This document shows positions 26,290 to 36,879 of a DNA stretch of 38,208 nucleotides, one piece after another. The notes under the pieces are model-generated. The model worked only from the letters and a program-made list of their open reading frames with translations. It had not been told where the DNA came from and searched no databases. Made by a program: the position numbers and the translations under genes. The DNA lies in assembly GCA_938028765.1 (NCBI GenBank), contig CALIZF010000053.1, positions 1 through 38,208 of the forward strand, given 5' to 3'. Source of the stretch: an uncultured Paracoccaceae bacterium. Its GTDB lineage: Bacteria; Pseudomonadota; Alphaproteobacteria; Rhodobacterales; Rhodobacteraceae. The first letter of the stretch is position 1. Every line of letters starts with the position of its first letter.

Positions 26290-26750
26290 GAAAATCCTCC
26301 TGAGACTTCGCGGCCAGCGCGTCGCGCGCCGTGCCGGCCGCCCGCCCAGTCCTTGTCCACCGCGGCGGATCCCGCTCTGGTAGGCGGGCACCCCGGTCTG
26401 CGGCTCGGCGCCGGGGATGTTCGTGTGGATGCACGGCAAATGCGCCATGTCGAGAACATTCTCGACCACCCCCAAGCACGAGGCGCTCATCGTCACCCGG
26501 CCGCAGGGCACGAAGCGGCGGTCGTCCTCGGCCGCCTCGGCAATGTCGGAAAGGTCGCGGGCGGTACGGCCGAGGGTCGTGAAGGTCAAGCCCCCCTTCA
26601 CGCGCACCGGCAGGGCGCGGCCGTCGGGCAGGGCGCCGCGGCCGGGTGCGGCGTCGATGTCCTGGCCGAGACGGCGCATGCGCAGGGTCGGGTCGCCTTC
26701 GATGGCAACGGGGTGCCGCCGTCGAGGGCGGCGCGGTCGTCGGCGATCTC
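26290..26750 (-). pseudogene. Non-heme-iron oxygenase alpha-type subunit, N-terminal and middle fragment
   Basis: The best segment, VTMSASCLGVVENVLDMAHL followed by PCIHTNIPGAEPQTGVPAYQ, contains E-x3-D-x2-H-x4-H, the mononuclear iron motif of Rieske oxygenase alpha subunits. In front of it are RRLGQDIDAAPGRGALPDGR and LTFTTLGRTARDLSDIAEAA, the usual lead-in. No Rieske CxH/Cx2H motif lies upstream in the small space before 26777, so this appears to be the Rieske-less type. After SGIRR the similarity breaks into other frames (LAAKSQEDF) and stops near 26290. The complementary C-terminal part of such a protein is found at 36383-36690 on the other strand. Boundaries are approximate. Confidence 0.66.
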
Positions 26751-26776
26751 TTGTCGGTTTACTGCACGGGGCGGTT

Positions 26777-28117
26777 CTAGGCCAGCCAGGCCTTGCGGCG
26801 CGCGAAGAGGCCGAGGGCGAGCGCCCGGATGCGGGCGAGGAGCTCGGCCATGTCACCGCCGACGAGCCGCCCGTCCTCGACCCGACCTGCCCGTCCACCA
26901 TCACGAGGGCCACGTCCGATCCCCGCACGGCATGGACGAGGTTGTGCTGGAGGTCGAACCTTTCGCCGTGCGGGAAGAAGGGGGTCATGCGCGCCGTGTC
27001 CTTCGCCACCGCGATCAGGTCGGCCCGCTTGCCGGGTCCGAGGCTGCCGATCGCGGCATCGAGGCCGATGGCCTTCGCGCCGAGGCGCGTGCCCACCTCC
27101 AGGCAGGACCACGGCTCCATCGCCGCTGCGTCACGGTGGCGCAGTTCGCCCATCAGGGACGCCGCCTTCAACGCTTCGGACATGTCGAAGTTGTTGTTCT
27201 CCTTCTCGCCGTCGGTGCCGAGACCCACCGGAGCGCCCGCGGCCGGCAGCTCGGCCACCGGCGCGATGCCGCCGGCGAGCTTCATGTTCGGGACCGTGTT
27301 GTGCGCGACCGACGCCGGGCGGCGGGCGATCAGGTCGGCTTCGGCCGCGTCCAGCCAGACGGCATGGGCGATCATCGCCCGCGGCGTCTCGAAGAAGCCC
27401 GGGTCGTCAATCACCTGTATCCGGCGCTTGCCGTGGCGCGCGAGGAACTCGCCGGCCTCGATCTCGGTCTCGGAACAATGGGTGTGGATCCGGTGCGGTG
27501 CGTTTCGCGAGATCGGCCGCCCGCCGCCGGCCTGCCTCGTCGGCATGGAAGAGGTGTTCGAGGCCGACCCGGACCTGCACCCGTCCACCCGCGCCGCAGT
27601 GCAAGGTCTCGATCTGCGCCCCGTTCAAGTCGAGCGTGTCGAAATGGTCGTAGTCGGGATGACAGACGACATGGGGCGCCGCGACGAGGCGATTGCCCAG
27701 CACCTCGGCCGCGCGCGCCGACCCGTCCATGAAGCGCCACATGTCCACCACGGTCGTGACGCCCGACAGCAGGCTTTCGGCATAGGCGGGGTATAAGGCC
27801 GCCTCGGCCTCTTCCGGGCGCAGGGCGCGGTGCATCGGGTTGACGTGGCATGTCAGCCAGTCCCAGACCGCCATGTGCGCGGCCGTGCTGCACAGCATTC
27901 CCGAATGCGCGTGCGCATTGACGGGGCCGGGCATCACCACACGGCCGGGCATCGCGCGGTGCGGCGCGCCGGGATACGCCGCCAGCATCGCCGCGCGCGG
28001 CCCCACCGCCACGATCCCGCCCCTGGCGATCGCCAGCGCGCCGTCGGGGATCACGCGCCGCGCCGCGTCCATCGTCAGGACGGCGGCGGCCGACAGGTTG
28101 AGGTCCAGTTGGGTCAT
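26777..28117 (-). pseudogene. Amidohydrolase (TRZ/ATZ-type deaminase) with two frameshifts
   Basis: Metal-dependent deaminase of the cytosine/guanine deaminase superfamily, about 447 residues when repaired. It starts at the ATG at 28117 (MTQLDLNLSAAAVLTMDA). Metal ligands remain visible: NAHAHSGML; after a frameshift near 27505, RIHTHCSETEIEAGEF, MIAHAVWLDAAEADL and GLGTDGEKENNNFDM; then GSLGPGKRADLIAV. A second frameshift near 26895 moves to VEDGRLVGGDMAELLARIRA and ALALGLFARRKAWLA before TAG at 26777-26779. Neighbouring purine genes suggest a purine-type substrate, for example an oxidised or methylated base, but this is inference. Its start overlaps the end of the GMC remnant (ATGA). Confidence 0.82.
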
Positions 28118-28450
28118 GCGTCCTCCAGCACGAAGCGGGCTGCGCGTTCGCCGATCATCGTGGCGGGGGCGTGGATGTTGCAGGTCGGGATCTCCGGGAT
28201 CACGCTGGCGTCTGCGACCTACAGCGCCCCGGCCGCCTTCACGCGCAGCCGCGGCGTGACCGGGGCGTCGGGATCGTCGCCCATCCGCGCCGTCCCGCAG
28301 GTGTGGAAGAAGATGGACCGGCCCAGCCGAAGAACCGGTCGCGGTCGTCGCTGTCCGGTGCAGCGGGTGGCCCGACCGGGGCGGCCAGCGCCGGCTGTCG
28401 GGCGATGTCGATGACGGTCCGCACCCCTTCGACCAGCCCCGGTAGGTCGT
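28114..28450 (-). pseudogene. GMC-family oxidoreductase, C-terminal remnant
   Basis: The FAD-dependent GMC (glucose-methanol-choline) oxidoreductase C-terminus is recognisable from IFFHTCGTARMGDDPDAP, then VADASVIPEIPTCNIHAP and ATMIGERAARFVLEDA before the TGA. An in-frame TAG (28219-28221) replaces the usual aromatic codon in GLYVADAS. Further upstream another frame gives LVEGVRTVIDIARQPALAA, a typical GMC segment. The FAD-binding N-terminus (about 400 residues) is absent, so this is a deletion remnant. The ~200 bases between 28451 and 28647 show no clear homology. The natural substrate cannot be told. Confidence 0.72.
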
Positions 28451-28647
28451 CAGCATGACGACCGGGAAGTCGGTGCCGAGGCCCATGCGCGCAACCGGCA
28501 TCCCCGCCCGCCGAAGGCCCCGCAGAACCGACCGAACGCCCGCCTCGCGCATCCGCCGCCCTCCCGCGCGCCGTCGGCGTGACGCGGCGCGGCGCGCCGC
28601 AAAGCCCCGGATTGCGATCATCTCGTTGCGCCCTGCGCAACGCTCCG

Positions 28648-29566
28648 TCAGGTCGAAAGCCGGTCCACAGCGCGGCCCAGGCTGTCGGCCAGCGCGCCCA
28701 TTACCTCGCACGGTTGGGATTTCGGCCGGCCGATCAGCACCAGCCGCCGCGGCGGCAGCTTGGCGTCGGCCACCGGCAGGAACACGAGATCGCCCTGCGC
28801 CAGCGCCCGCTCCAACCCGATCCGCGTCTGCAGGAGCATGCCGAGGCCGCGGCGTGAAAGCGCGATCATCAGCCCGATCGAGTTCGTCCGCGCCCGGCGG
28901 GTCAGGTCGATCCCGCCGCGGCCGAACGCCTCCCCGACCGAGGTGCCAAGCGTCAGGGACGCATCCGACAGGATCATCCGTTCGCCGGCCAGATCGTCGA
29001 TCCGCAGCGTTTCCGGTCGGGTAAGCCTGCTCTACGGCGGGACGACGGCCCCGTCGGCAGCATTGCCGCGGCCAGCCGTCGCGCATTGCGCGGCACCCGG
29101 ACTTCGAAGGCCTGCGCGATGTCCGCCTCGCCGGCGCCCACCATCGCCGCCGCATCCGCGCTGCCTGCGACGCTGACCGACACGGTGATGTCCGGGTTCC
29201 CGACCCAGGACTCTACCAGCACGCCCGGCAGCAACCCGCGCGCCACGCTCGCGATCACGGCCAGGGTCACCGTGCCCCGGCGCAGGGCCCGCAGGTCGCC
29301 GGTCTCGGTCACCGCGCGGTGCGGTTCGTGCCCGATTTGCCGGATGTGGTTGAGCAGCAGCCCCCCGCCGCGGTCAGTCGCAGCCGCTGTCGCATCCGCT
29401 CGAACAGCGGCGCCTTGAAGTCGCCCTCTAGCGCCTTCAGCGACCGGCTGACCGACGAGGGCGCGAGGCTGACCGCCCGCGCCGCAGCGCGGAACGATCC
29501 AAGGCGCGCGACCGGCCGGAAATGCTGCACCCCCGTCGGGACGGGGCCGAGCCGGTGCGGATCCAT
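28648..29566 (-). pseudogene. LysR-type regulator with two frameshifts
   Basis: 306 residues when repaired, the usual LysR length. The start is the ATG at 29566 (MDPHRLGPV). The HTH is intact in sequence: FRAAARAVSLAPSSVSRSLK, ALEGDFKAPLFER. A frameshift near 29360 moves to LLLNHIRQIGHEPHRAVTET and ALRRGTVTLAVIASVARGLL (effector domain). A second one near 28975 moves to MILSDASLTLGTSVGEAFGR and MIALSRRGLGMLLQTRIGLE. It was probably the local regulator of the purine cluster; T-N11-A-type palindromes in the divergent promoter at 31176 fit a LysR target. No functional protein is expected. Confidence 0.84.
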
Positions 29567-29614
29567 CGCTGTCCGTCCGGCGCCGTCGATGATACCCGGG
29601 AATGCCCGGCGTGG

Positions 29615-30211
29615 TCACGAAGCCGGGCAGCGCGCGGATGCGGCGGGCCAGGCGCGCAGGGTGGGGAAGGCGTCGTGGTCCACGCCGTCGTCGCGGCAGA
29701 GCGCGAAGGCGGGAAACAGCGCGACGTCCGCGACCGAGGCGCGCGCCCCGCCGAGGAAGCCCGCACCGCGGAAGCCCTGCCGGGTCGGGTGATCCTCGGC
29801 TCGCAGCAGCGCATCGCGCACCCCCGGCGCCAGCGTCGCCGCATCCGCCGCCGCGGGCACATGCGGGGGCCCGAAGATCGACGTCAGCCGCGCCGCCGTC
29901 GCCGCGGCGGCGTCGGTCAGCGCAAGGCAAAGCCATTCCTCGGCCTCCGGCCGCTCGGGCAGGAAGGCGCGGCCCCGGTCGGTCGCGCGTGCCGGATGCA
30001 GAAGGGTCGCCCCCGCCTGCGTCAGCCGAGCCTTGCCGTCCTCCAGCACCGGCAGCGTGCCGCGTGGGTTGAGCGCGAGCACGACGGGCGCGCAGTGCTT
30101 GCGGCCGGGGATCATGTCCACGCTGCGCCACGTCAACGTCACGCCCGCGAGCGAGGCCACAAGGCGGGCGCGGTCGCACAGGTCGTCGAGGTCGCAGTTC
30201 CATAGGATCAT
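29615..30211 (-). CDS. Glutathione S-transferase-like protein, C-terminus frameshifted
   Basis: 198 residues, open from the ATG at 30211 (which overlaps the Rieske gene's stop as ATGA) to 29615. The N-terminal thioredoxin-like domain shows ALNPRGTLPVLEDGKARLTQ (the cis-Pro and glutathione-binding part); the C-terminal helical domain shows ALTDAAAATAARLTSIFG and GARASVADVALFPAFALCRD. The expected end, RIRALPGFVTTPGIPGYH, is found in another frame right after ~29650, so the last residues are frameshifted. In the caffeine degrader Pseudomonas putida CBB5 a GST-like protein (NdmE) is part of the NdmCDE 7-methylxanthine demethylase. This gene sits between a Rieske protein and oxygenase pieces, so an NdmE-like structural role is possible (inference). 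Confidence 0.6.
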   Translation of the reverse strand: MILWNCDLDDLCDRARLVASLAGVTLTWRSVDMIPGRKHCAPVVLALNPRGTLPVLEDGKARLTQAGATLLHPARATDRGRAFLPERPEAEEWLCLALTDAAAATAARLTSIFGPPHVPAAADAATLAPGVRDALLRAEDHPTRQGFRGAGFLGGARASVADVALFPAFALCRDDGVDHDAFPTLRAWPAASARCPAS

Positions 30212-30862
30212 GCCGCCGCCCCCCGCCCGGCTTCCAGCCCGCGGCGCAACGCCTCGGCTGCGACGGCAGTGCGCCCGCCCGCATCCGCGCCGTCCGCCAC
30301 GCACAGGTGCAGCGCCGTCTCGCCCGCCCGCAACTGATGCAGCCCGGCGATCACCGTGGCGCGCTGTTGTTCGATGCGGCGCAAAGGCCCGGTGCCGGCG
30401 CACCGGATCACGGGGCCGAGACCGGGCAGACCCGCCTCCAGCGCCGCCGTCGCCCCCGCCGGCGGCGCGTCGATCCATATGCTGCGCACCGGCGTCGCCG
30501 CGACGTCCTGCGGCGGCGCATCGGCCCTGTCCGCGGCTGCGACCCAGACCATCCCCGCCGCCCCGGACACCCGCCTCGCGGCGGTGCGGATCGTCGCCGG
30601 CACCGCGGGACCGGGGTGCGCGGGGATGTAGCGGCACTGCCCGCCGCCATCGAATTACCAGCCGTGGTAGAGGCAGGCGATCCGGTCGCCCTTTACGAAG
30701 CCGAACGACAGCTTCATCCGCCGGTGCGGACAGCGGTCCTCCCGGGCGCAGGGTGCCGGCGCTGTCGCGCCAGACGACGGACACGGCCCCGTCCAGCACA
30801 ACGCCCGCCGATATGCCGGGCGCGATATCGGCGGCCAGCGCCACGGGGGGCCGTCCGGTCAT
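30208..30862 (-). pseudogene. Rieske [2Fe-2S] protein with frameshift and in-frame stop
   Basis: About 217 residues when repaired. It starts at the ATG at 30862 (MTGRPPVALAADIAPGISAG, then VVLDGAVSVVWRDSAGTLR). After a frameshift near 30742, EDRCPHRRMKLSFGFVKGDR and IACLYHGW give both Rieske ligand pairs, CPH and CLYH. An in-frame TAA (30655-30657) follows the W. The frame then continues FDGGGQCRYIPAHPGPAVPA and IRTAARRVSGAAGMVWV, the end of a Rieske domain, and a ~110-residue tail without known motif. No non-heme iron domain follows, so this was a separate electron-transfer Rieske protein. It comes before the GST-like gene and was probably a partner of the Rieske-less oxygenase. Confidence 0.82.
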
Positions 30863-30863
30863 G

Positions 30864-31121
30864 TCAGCCCTCCGGATCGAGGCGCGTCACCTCGCGCACC
30901 AGGCAGGCGGCGAGGCCGAGGCTCAGCGCCATCTTAGAGGCATCGACCGGCGCCGCGGGCCCGGTCACGCGGATAGTGGCGCCGTTCGCGTCCTGCGCCA
31001 GCACCTTGCGGGCCAGCGAAAGCCGGTCCGCCCGGTGCGCCGCGAACTCCGCAAAGCTCGCAGGAACCAGCGTGCCGGCGAAACGTATCACCGCCAAGTG
31101 TTCGTCCCGGCCCCGGTCCAT
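30864..31121 (-). CDS. Small acylphosphatase-like or unknown protein (85 aa)
   Basis: Open frame from the ATG at 31121 (AGGGG upstream) to a TGA one base away from the Rieske gene's start. The sequence HLAVIRFAGTLVPASFAEFA followed by ARKVLAQDANGATIRVTGP and ASKMALSLGLAACLVREV has the strand-helix-strand rhythm and length of acylphosphatase-like folds (VRVxGxV..xxF), but the catalytic Arg and Asn are not clear to me, so the function is open. It is the first gene on the minus strand of the divergent promoter, and one of the few in the region with no visible break. Confidence 0.55.
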   Translation of the reverse strand: MDRGRDEHLAVIRFAGTLVPASFAEFAAHRADRLSLARKVLAQDANGATIRVTGPAAPVDASKMALSLGLAACLVREVTRLDPEG

Positions 31122-31150
31122 TGCGCCGCCCCTGTCTGCCCGCGTGTCAA

Positions 31151-31165
31151 GGAACGCACCGTTCC
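31151..31165. promoter_or_regulatory. Inverted repeat in the divergent promoter (site 1)
   Basis: GGAACG, CAC, CGTTCC: perfect 6-bp arms with a 3-base spacer, 30 bases upstream of the small acylphosphatase-like gene and ~180 bases upstream of the binding-protein gene. Candidate operator. Confidence 0.5.
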
Positions 31166-31175
31166 GACGCCACGT

Positions 31176-31192
31176 GTTGCGTTTATCGCAAC
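31176..31192. promoter_or_regulatory. LysR-type palindrome in the divergent promoter (site 2)
   Basis: GTTGCG, TTTAT, CGCAAC: perfect 6-bp arms containing TTGCG-N5-CGCAA, a T-N11-A LysR-type box, eleven bases from site 1. It fits control by the LysR-type gene at 28648-29566. The 223-base gap around it separates the two divergent halves of the purine cluster and is the natural place for both promoters. Confidence 0.55.
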
Positions 31193-31344
31193 GGATGGAT
31201 CGTGTAATTCGCCCTATCCAGACCGTTGACGTCCTGGAACGCTTCCCCGTCGCGGCACCCGCGCGACGGTTCGCCCCACGGCCGCCTGCGCGGCCGGCGG
31301 GTCGCCGGGCCGGGTGCCCCGCGGCCGCGCGCAGCGGAGAGGGA

Positions 31345-32490
31345 TTGCCCGCGCCGACCAACAAAGCCCTGTCGAGACGCGGGTTCCTGAACCTGGGGGC
31401 GGCTGCCGGCGCGTCGCTGCTCCTGCCGCAGACCGGGCTGATCCGCCCGGCCTTCGCGCAGGCGCCGTTGCCGCCCGTCGCGGAAGAGAACGCCGTCGGC
31501 GCCTGGGGCCCTGTGGGGCCGACCGCCGACGAAGGGTGGAACCGGCGCACGACCAGGACCGGCAGGCGGTGCAGGCGGCCTTCCCGAAGATGACGACGCT
31601 GCCGGTCGAGAGCATTCCCTGCTCGGCCGATGCCGGCCATACCTTCCGGGACTTCGGCGCCGGAGGGGCGAAGATCGTGTTCCGCCCCCCGAACTCCGGC
31701 GATTTCCTCTACGGCGTCGCGCGCCGCGCGCCGATGCCGCCTTCTACGAATGCGACGGCAGTGCGCCGATGCCGAATCTCGGCTGCTATTGCCTTGCGCA
31801 CCGGTATCCGCGATCCGTCGTCGGCGTCGCGGCGGGCCTGATGTCGCTCACGGGCAAGCCCGGCTACGTCGCCTCGTTCCCGGTTTCCTCGGTCTGTTCC
31901 GGCGCCAAGGCCGTCCTGATGGGCGCGCGCCCGGTCAACCCCGACGCGATCCTGCGGGCCATCGTCATCAACTCGTGCTTCGACCCTCAGGGCGCCACGC
32001 AGGCGGGCACCGCGCTGATCGACAACGGCTGCGACGTGCTCTTCGGGATCATGGACGAGGCCGCCCACCTTCAGGTCGCCAAGGCGCGCGGCAAGAAGGC
32101 GGTCATGTGGAACACCGACATCCGCCGCGATGGCCCGAAGGCCTGCGTCAGCTCGATCATCCCCTGCATCAACTCGATCATCACCGATTTCCGCGACTTC
32201 TACCCGACCCAGGTCGGCCGGCGGCTGGCGGGCGGGTGGACGCCGACGACCGACATCCTGCACTTCGGCGGCGGGGTAGACTGCGACGCATGGGGCGCGA
32301 CTGTCCTGCCCGAGGTTGCGGCGGCCGCCGATGCGGTGCGCGACAGGATCATGGGCGGCTGGTCGCCATTCACGGGCGAGATCAGGGACGTCACGCGCAA
32401 AATCCGGATACCGGCCGGTCAGACCGTGTCCGAGATGGAACTCTGCGAATGGACCGGTCGATCGAGTGCGTCTCGGTCATCGACACCTGA
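31345..32490 (+). pseudogene. BMP-family purine/nucleoside-binding protein of an ABC importer, frameshifted
   Basis: Periplasmic binding protein, ~381 residues when repaired. A likely TTG start at 31345 follows GGAGAGGGA. A Tat-type signal is visible, SRRGFLNLGAAAGASLLLPQ, ending in AFAQA. The mature part has GPTADEGWNR, the typical opening of the BMP family. Frameshifts occur near 31543, 31728 and 32445. The pieces continue as AFPKMTTLPVESIPCSADAG, ECDGSAPMPNLGCYCLAHRY, LMGARPVNPDAILRAIVINS, GTALIDNGCDVLFGIMDEAA and DRSIECVSVIDT before TGA at 32488-32490. Several usually aromatic positions are now Cys or Arg. It heads the plus-strand transport genes. Confidence 0.85.
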
Positions 32491-32497
32491 CGCGACC

Positions 32498-34061
<1,564 letters not shown>

Positions 34062-34247
34062 CCGCCGCCGGACACCGCCCGCCCGCCGCCCTGTGGCGTC
34101 GCGCCCCTCGCGCCGCGGCCCGCCTCGCCCCGCCGGCGCGGTCCGGCCGCCGCGAAAGATCGACCGAAGACCCGCACCCCCGCCCCCGCGCGACCGTCGC
34201 GGGCACGATGCACCCCGTCCGCGCCGCCGGCCCATTCGTGTTGCCGC

Positions 34248-34314
34248 CTTCATCTTGTCGGAAATACTCCCAGGGGGGTGAATGGCCGCAGGCCAGAGGG
34301 GGGCCGGCGGCCCC
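34248..34314 (+). repeat. Short interspersed repeat with hairpins (copy 2)
   Basis: 34248-34270 is identical over 23 bases to the element between iscS and iscR (14510-14532). It is followed by a G-rich stretch, GGCC-GCA-GGCC (34284-34294), and a hairpin GGGGCC (34300-34305), GGC, GGCCCC (34309-34314). It lies between the ATPase and the first permease, in the middle of what was one transport operon, and would separate or end the transcript. 34062-34247 upstream of it shows no gene I can support. Confidence 0.72.
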
Positions 34315-34349
34315 ACCTCTGCGGATCGGGCAAGGCCGGAGGCGGCGGC

Positions 34350-35388
34350 ATCAGCCTGCGGCTGCGGCGGTTCCCGTCGCCACGACCGGGCGTCGCCTGC
34401 GCCGCACGTGCGGCGGCAGTCGTCTTCGCGCTGGCGTCGGCCGCGCTTGTGATCGCGGCGGCGGGGAACGATCACCTGGCCCTCGGCCGGCGGGTGACCG
34501 AGACCACCTTCGGCTCGCGCTTCGGGATGGAGGATCTGGGGCTTCTGCCGACGCCGCTGATCACACGGGGCTTGCGGTGGCGGCGCTGCGGATCGGCGCG
34601 TGGAACATCGGGGCAGGGGGGCAGGTCGACATCGGCGCCTTCTGCGCCGCGGGGATGGGCCCCTTCGTGCCGGCGCCGCCCGCCGTGCTTCTGCCGGCGA
34701 TGATCCTTGCGGGCGTCGTCGGGGGGGGGTGCTCTGGACCCGCGTGCCGTCGCTGGCGCGGGCCCGGCCGAACGTGTCGGAGCTGATCACGACACTGCGT
34801 GTGAACTTCGTCGCGGCGCTGATGGTCTGGTGGGTGGCGACGGGCCACTGGCTCGACCCGTCGGGCCATGCGCCGTCGACCGCGGCGCGGATGCCGATGC
34901 GGGTGCCCGAGGTCTGGGGGATCGTGCACCGGGGCCTGCCCGTGGCGGTGATCCTCGCGCTGCTGCTCGCCGGTGCCTTCGCGCCGACCCGCCGGGGATA
35001 AGAGGTTCGCGGGGCGGGGTCGAACCCCGGCGCGGCCGATCATGCCGGGATGCCGACGCGGCGGCACCCGGTCGCGGTGATCCTGATGTCGGGCGCGATC
35101 GCGGGCTTCGGCGGCGCAATGGAGCTTGCCGGCACCGTCACCTGCCTCGGAGGCGGGATTTCCAACAACTACGGCTATCCCGCCATCATGGTGGCGGTGC
35201 TGGCGCGGGCGCAGCCGGTGGGCGTGCCGTTCTCGCCCGGGCTGATGGCGGTCATCCTGAGCGGCGGCATCATCCTTCAGACCCGGGACCTGACGATGAA
35301 CACGGTGCTGGCGATCGCGGGGCCGATCCTGCTCCATGCGGCGGTGGCCGAGGAACTTGCGCATTACCGGCTGGTGCGGACGGCGTAG
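34350..35388 (+). pseudogene. ABC importer permease 1 (BMP/nucleoside type), broken
   Basis: About 346 residues when repaired. The expected start SLRLRRFPSPRPG is preceded by ATC at 34350-34352, most likely a mutated ATG, with GGAGGCGG just upstream. Pieces in order: VVFALASAALVIAAAGND and SRFGMEDLGLLPTPLI; after a shift near 34570, LAVAALRIGAWNIGAGGQVD and MILAGVVGG; after a shift in the 9-G run at 34721-34729, LARARPNVSELITTLRVNFV and IVHRGLPVAVILALLLAGAF; an in-frame TAA at 34999-35001; then AIAGFGGAMELAGTV, GGISNNYGYPAIMVAVLARA and EELAHYRLVRTA. These are the typical BPD_transp_2 permease blocks. Confidence 0.85.
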
Positions 35389-35398
35389 GAGGCGGGGC

Positions 35399-36329
35399 AT
35401 GGAGGTCATCGCGGGCCTGATCCAGACCTCGTTCATCGCCGGCGGCGTTCTGGCTCCGGCCGCCCCGGGCGAGGTCCGGTGCGATGGCGCCGGTGTCGTG
35501 AACCTCGGCGTCGAGGGGCTGGTGGCCCTTGGCGCGGTGACGGGGATCGCCGCGCTCGTGGACTGGCCCGCGCCGGCGTTCGGCCTCGCCATGGCGCGGC
35601 CGTCGGCCCGGTCTTCGGGATGCTCTTCGCGCTGGCCACGGTGGTGGTGTGCGCCAACCAGGTGCTGTGCGGCCTTGCGCTGACGCTGATCGGGACCGGC
35701 CTTGCCGCGACGGTGGGCAAGGCCTCTGCGGGCACGCCCTCGCCGGCCGTGTGCCAGCCGCCGCTCATCCCCGGCCTTTCGGACCTGCCCTTCTTCGGGC
35801 GCGCGGTCTTCCGGCACAACTTCCTGATCTACGTCATTTTCATCGCCCTGCCGCTGGCCCTGCACCCGCTGATGTTCAGGACCCGCCACGGTCTCGACAT
35901 GCGCGCGGTCGGCAAGTACCCGGCCGCTGCCGACGCTGCAGGCATCCCGGTGATGCGGCTGCGCTTTCTCGATGTGATGGCCGGGGCGTCGCTGGCCGCG
36001 GGGGCGGGGGCTTGCCTCACGCAGGCCTTCGTGCCCTCGTTGTCCGAAGGCGTGGTGGCCGGCCGCGGCCGGATCGCGGTGGGCCGGTGATCTTCGCGGG
36101 GTTCCGCCCGGTCAACGCGGTGCTGGCGGCGCTGCTGTTCGGTTTCGTCACGGCGCTCGGCTTCGCGGGGCAGGCGCGCAGCTGGCCAATCGCGGCGCCG
36201 ATCCGGTCGATGCTGCCCTACCTCGGCATCGTGGCGCCGATGATCGTTCCGGTCGTCGCTGTCCGCCGGATGCGCTTCATGCCGGCGCCTGCCGCCCTTG
36301 CCAAGCCCCGTTACCGCGACCTGCGCTGA
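35399..36329 (+). pseudogene. ABC importer permease 2 (BMP/nucleoside type), frameshifted
   Basis: About 310 residues when repaired; it starts with ATG at 35399 after GGAGGCGGGG. The first part, IAGLIQTSFIAGGVLAPAAP and VVNLGVEGLVALGAVTGIAA, is the typical opening of the second permease. After a shift near 35600 it continues ANQVLCGLALTLIGTGLAAT, HNFLIYVIFIALPLALHPLM and RTRHGLDMRAVGKYPAAADA. After another near 36085, VIFAGFRPVNAVLAALLFGF and PSMLPYL-like RSMLPYLGIVAPMIVPVVAV end in KPRYRDLR before TGA at 36327-36329. It would form the membrane channel with permease 1. Confidence 0.85.
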
Positions 36330-36690
36330 TGCGGACGCTTCTGACCAACATCGCACATCTTGCCCTGATGCAGGACATGCGCACTGCTCCTCTGCAAGAC
36401 CTGTCCGGTCGCCGCGGGCCGGCGGGACACGATCTGCCTCTTCGTTCAGCCGCTGGCGCCCGATCGTTGCCGCGCGCAGCCGGTCATGGTCCTGATCGAC
36501 AATGCGGAGCCGCTGCGGAGCTGATCGGGTTCCAAGATGTGATCTTCCTGCAGGACCGTATCATCCTAGGAAGACAGCGCCCGCGCTTCCTGCCGCTCGA
36601 ACCGGGGGCCGAGATCCCGACGCGGGCGAAGGCAAGCTCGGTCGTCTACCGGCGCTGGCTGAAAGAGAAGGGCTGCTCTGTGGGACCACG
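36329..36690 (+). pseudogene. Chimeric remnant: amidohydrolase N-terminus joined to oxygenase C-terminus
   Basis: The start (ATG at 36329, overlapping the permease stop) gives MRTLLTNIAHLALMQDM, which looks like the first strand of an amidohydrolase such as an 8-oxoguanine deaminase. After ~18 residues this stops near 36383. From there the sequence is the C-terminal part of a Rieske-oxygenase alpha subunit in two frames: KTCPVAAGRRDTICLFVQPL and PDRCRAQPVMVLIDNAEPL, then ELIGFQDVIFLQDRIILGRQ, RPRFLPLEPGAEIPTRAKAS and SVVYRRWLKEKG. A deletion or recombination must have joined the two. It fits in series with the fragment at 26290-26750 on the other strand. Confidence 0.62.
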
Positions 36691-36828
36691 GCCCGGCCGC
36701 AGGCCGCATGGCGCCATCCCCCGCCCTGCCGCGCCGCGCCGCCGGGGGCCGATGCGACGGGCCGCGGCGCGCGTCCGGCCCCGGTGTTCCCCGCCCGTTT
36801 CTGTCGCCGAATATCCTCGCAACGGTGA

Positions 36829-36850
36829 GGGGGGCGGAATGCCCCCCTTT
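36829..36850 (+). terminator. Intrinsic terminator-like hairpin, part of a diverged third repeat copy
   Basis: GGGGGGC (36829-36835), GGAAT, GCCCCCC (36841-36847), then TTT. It follows a stretch at 36797-36818 (TCTGTCGCCGAATATCCTC) resembling the core of the two repeats at 14510 and 34248. It stands 30 bases before the guanine deaminase start and after the chimeric remnant. Confidence 0.6.
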
Positions 36851-36879
36851 CGGCAGTCCGGCCGGGCGGAGCGGCCCGA

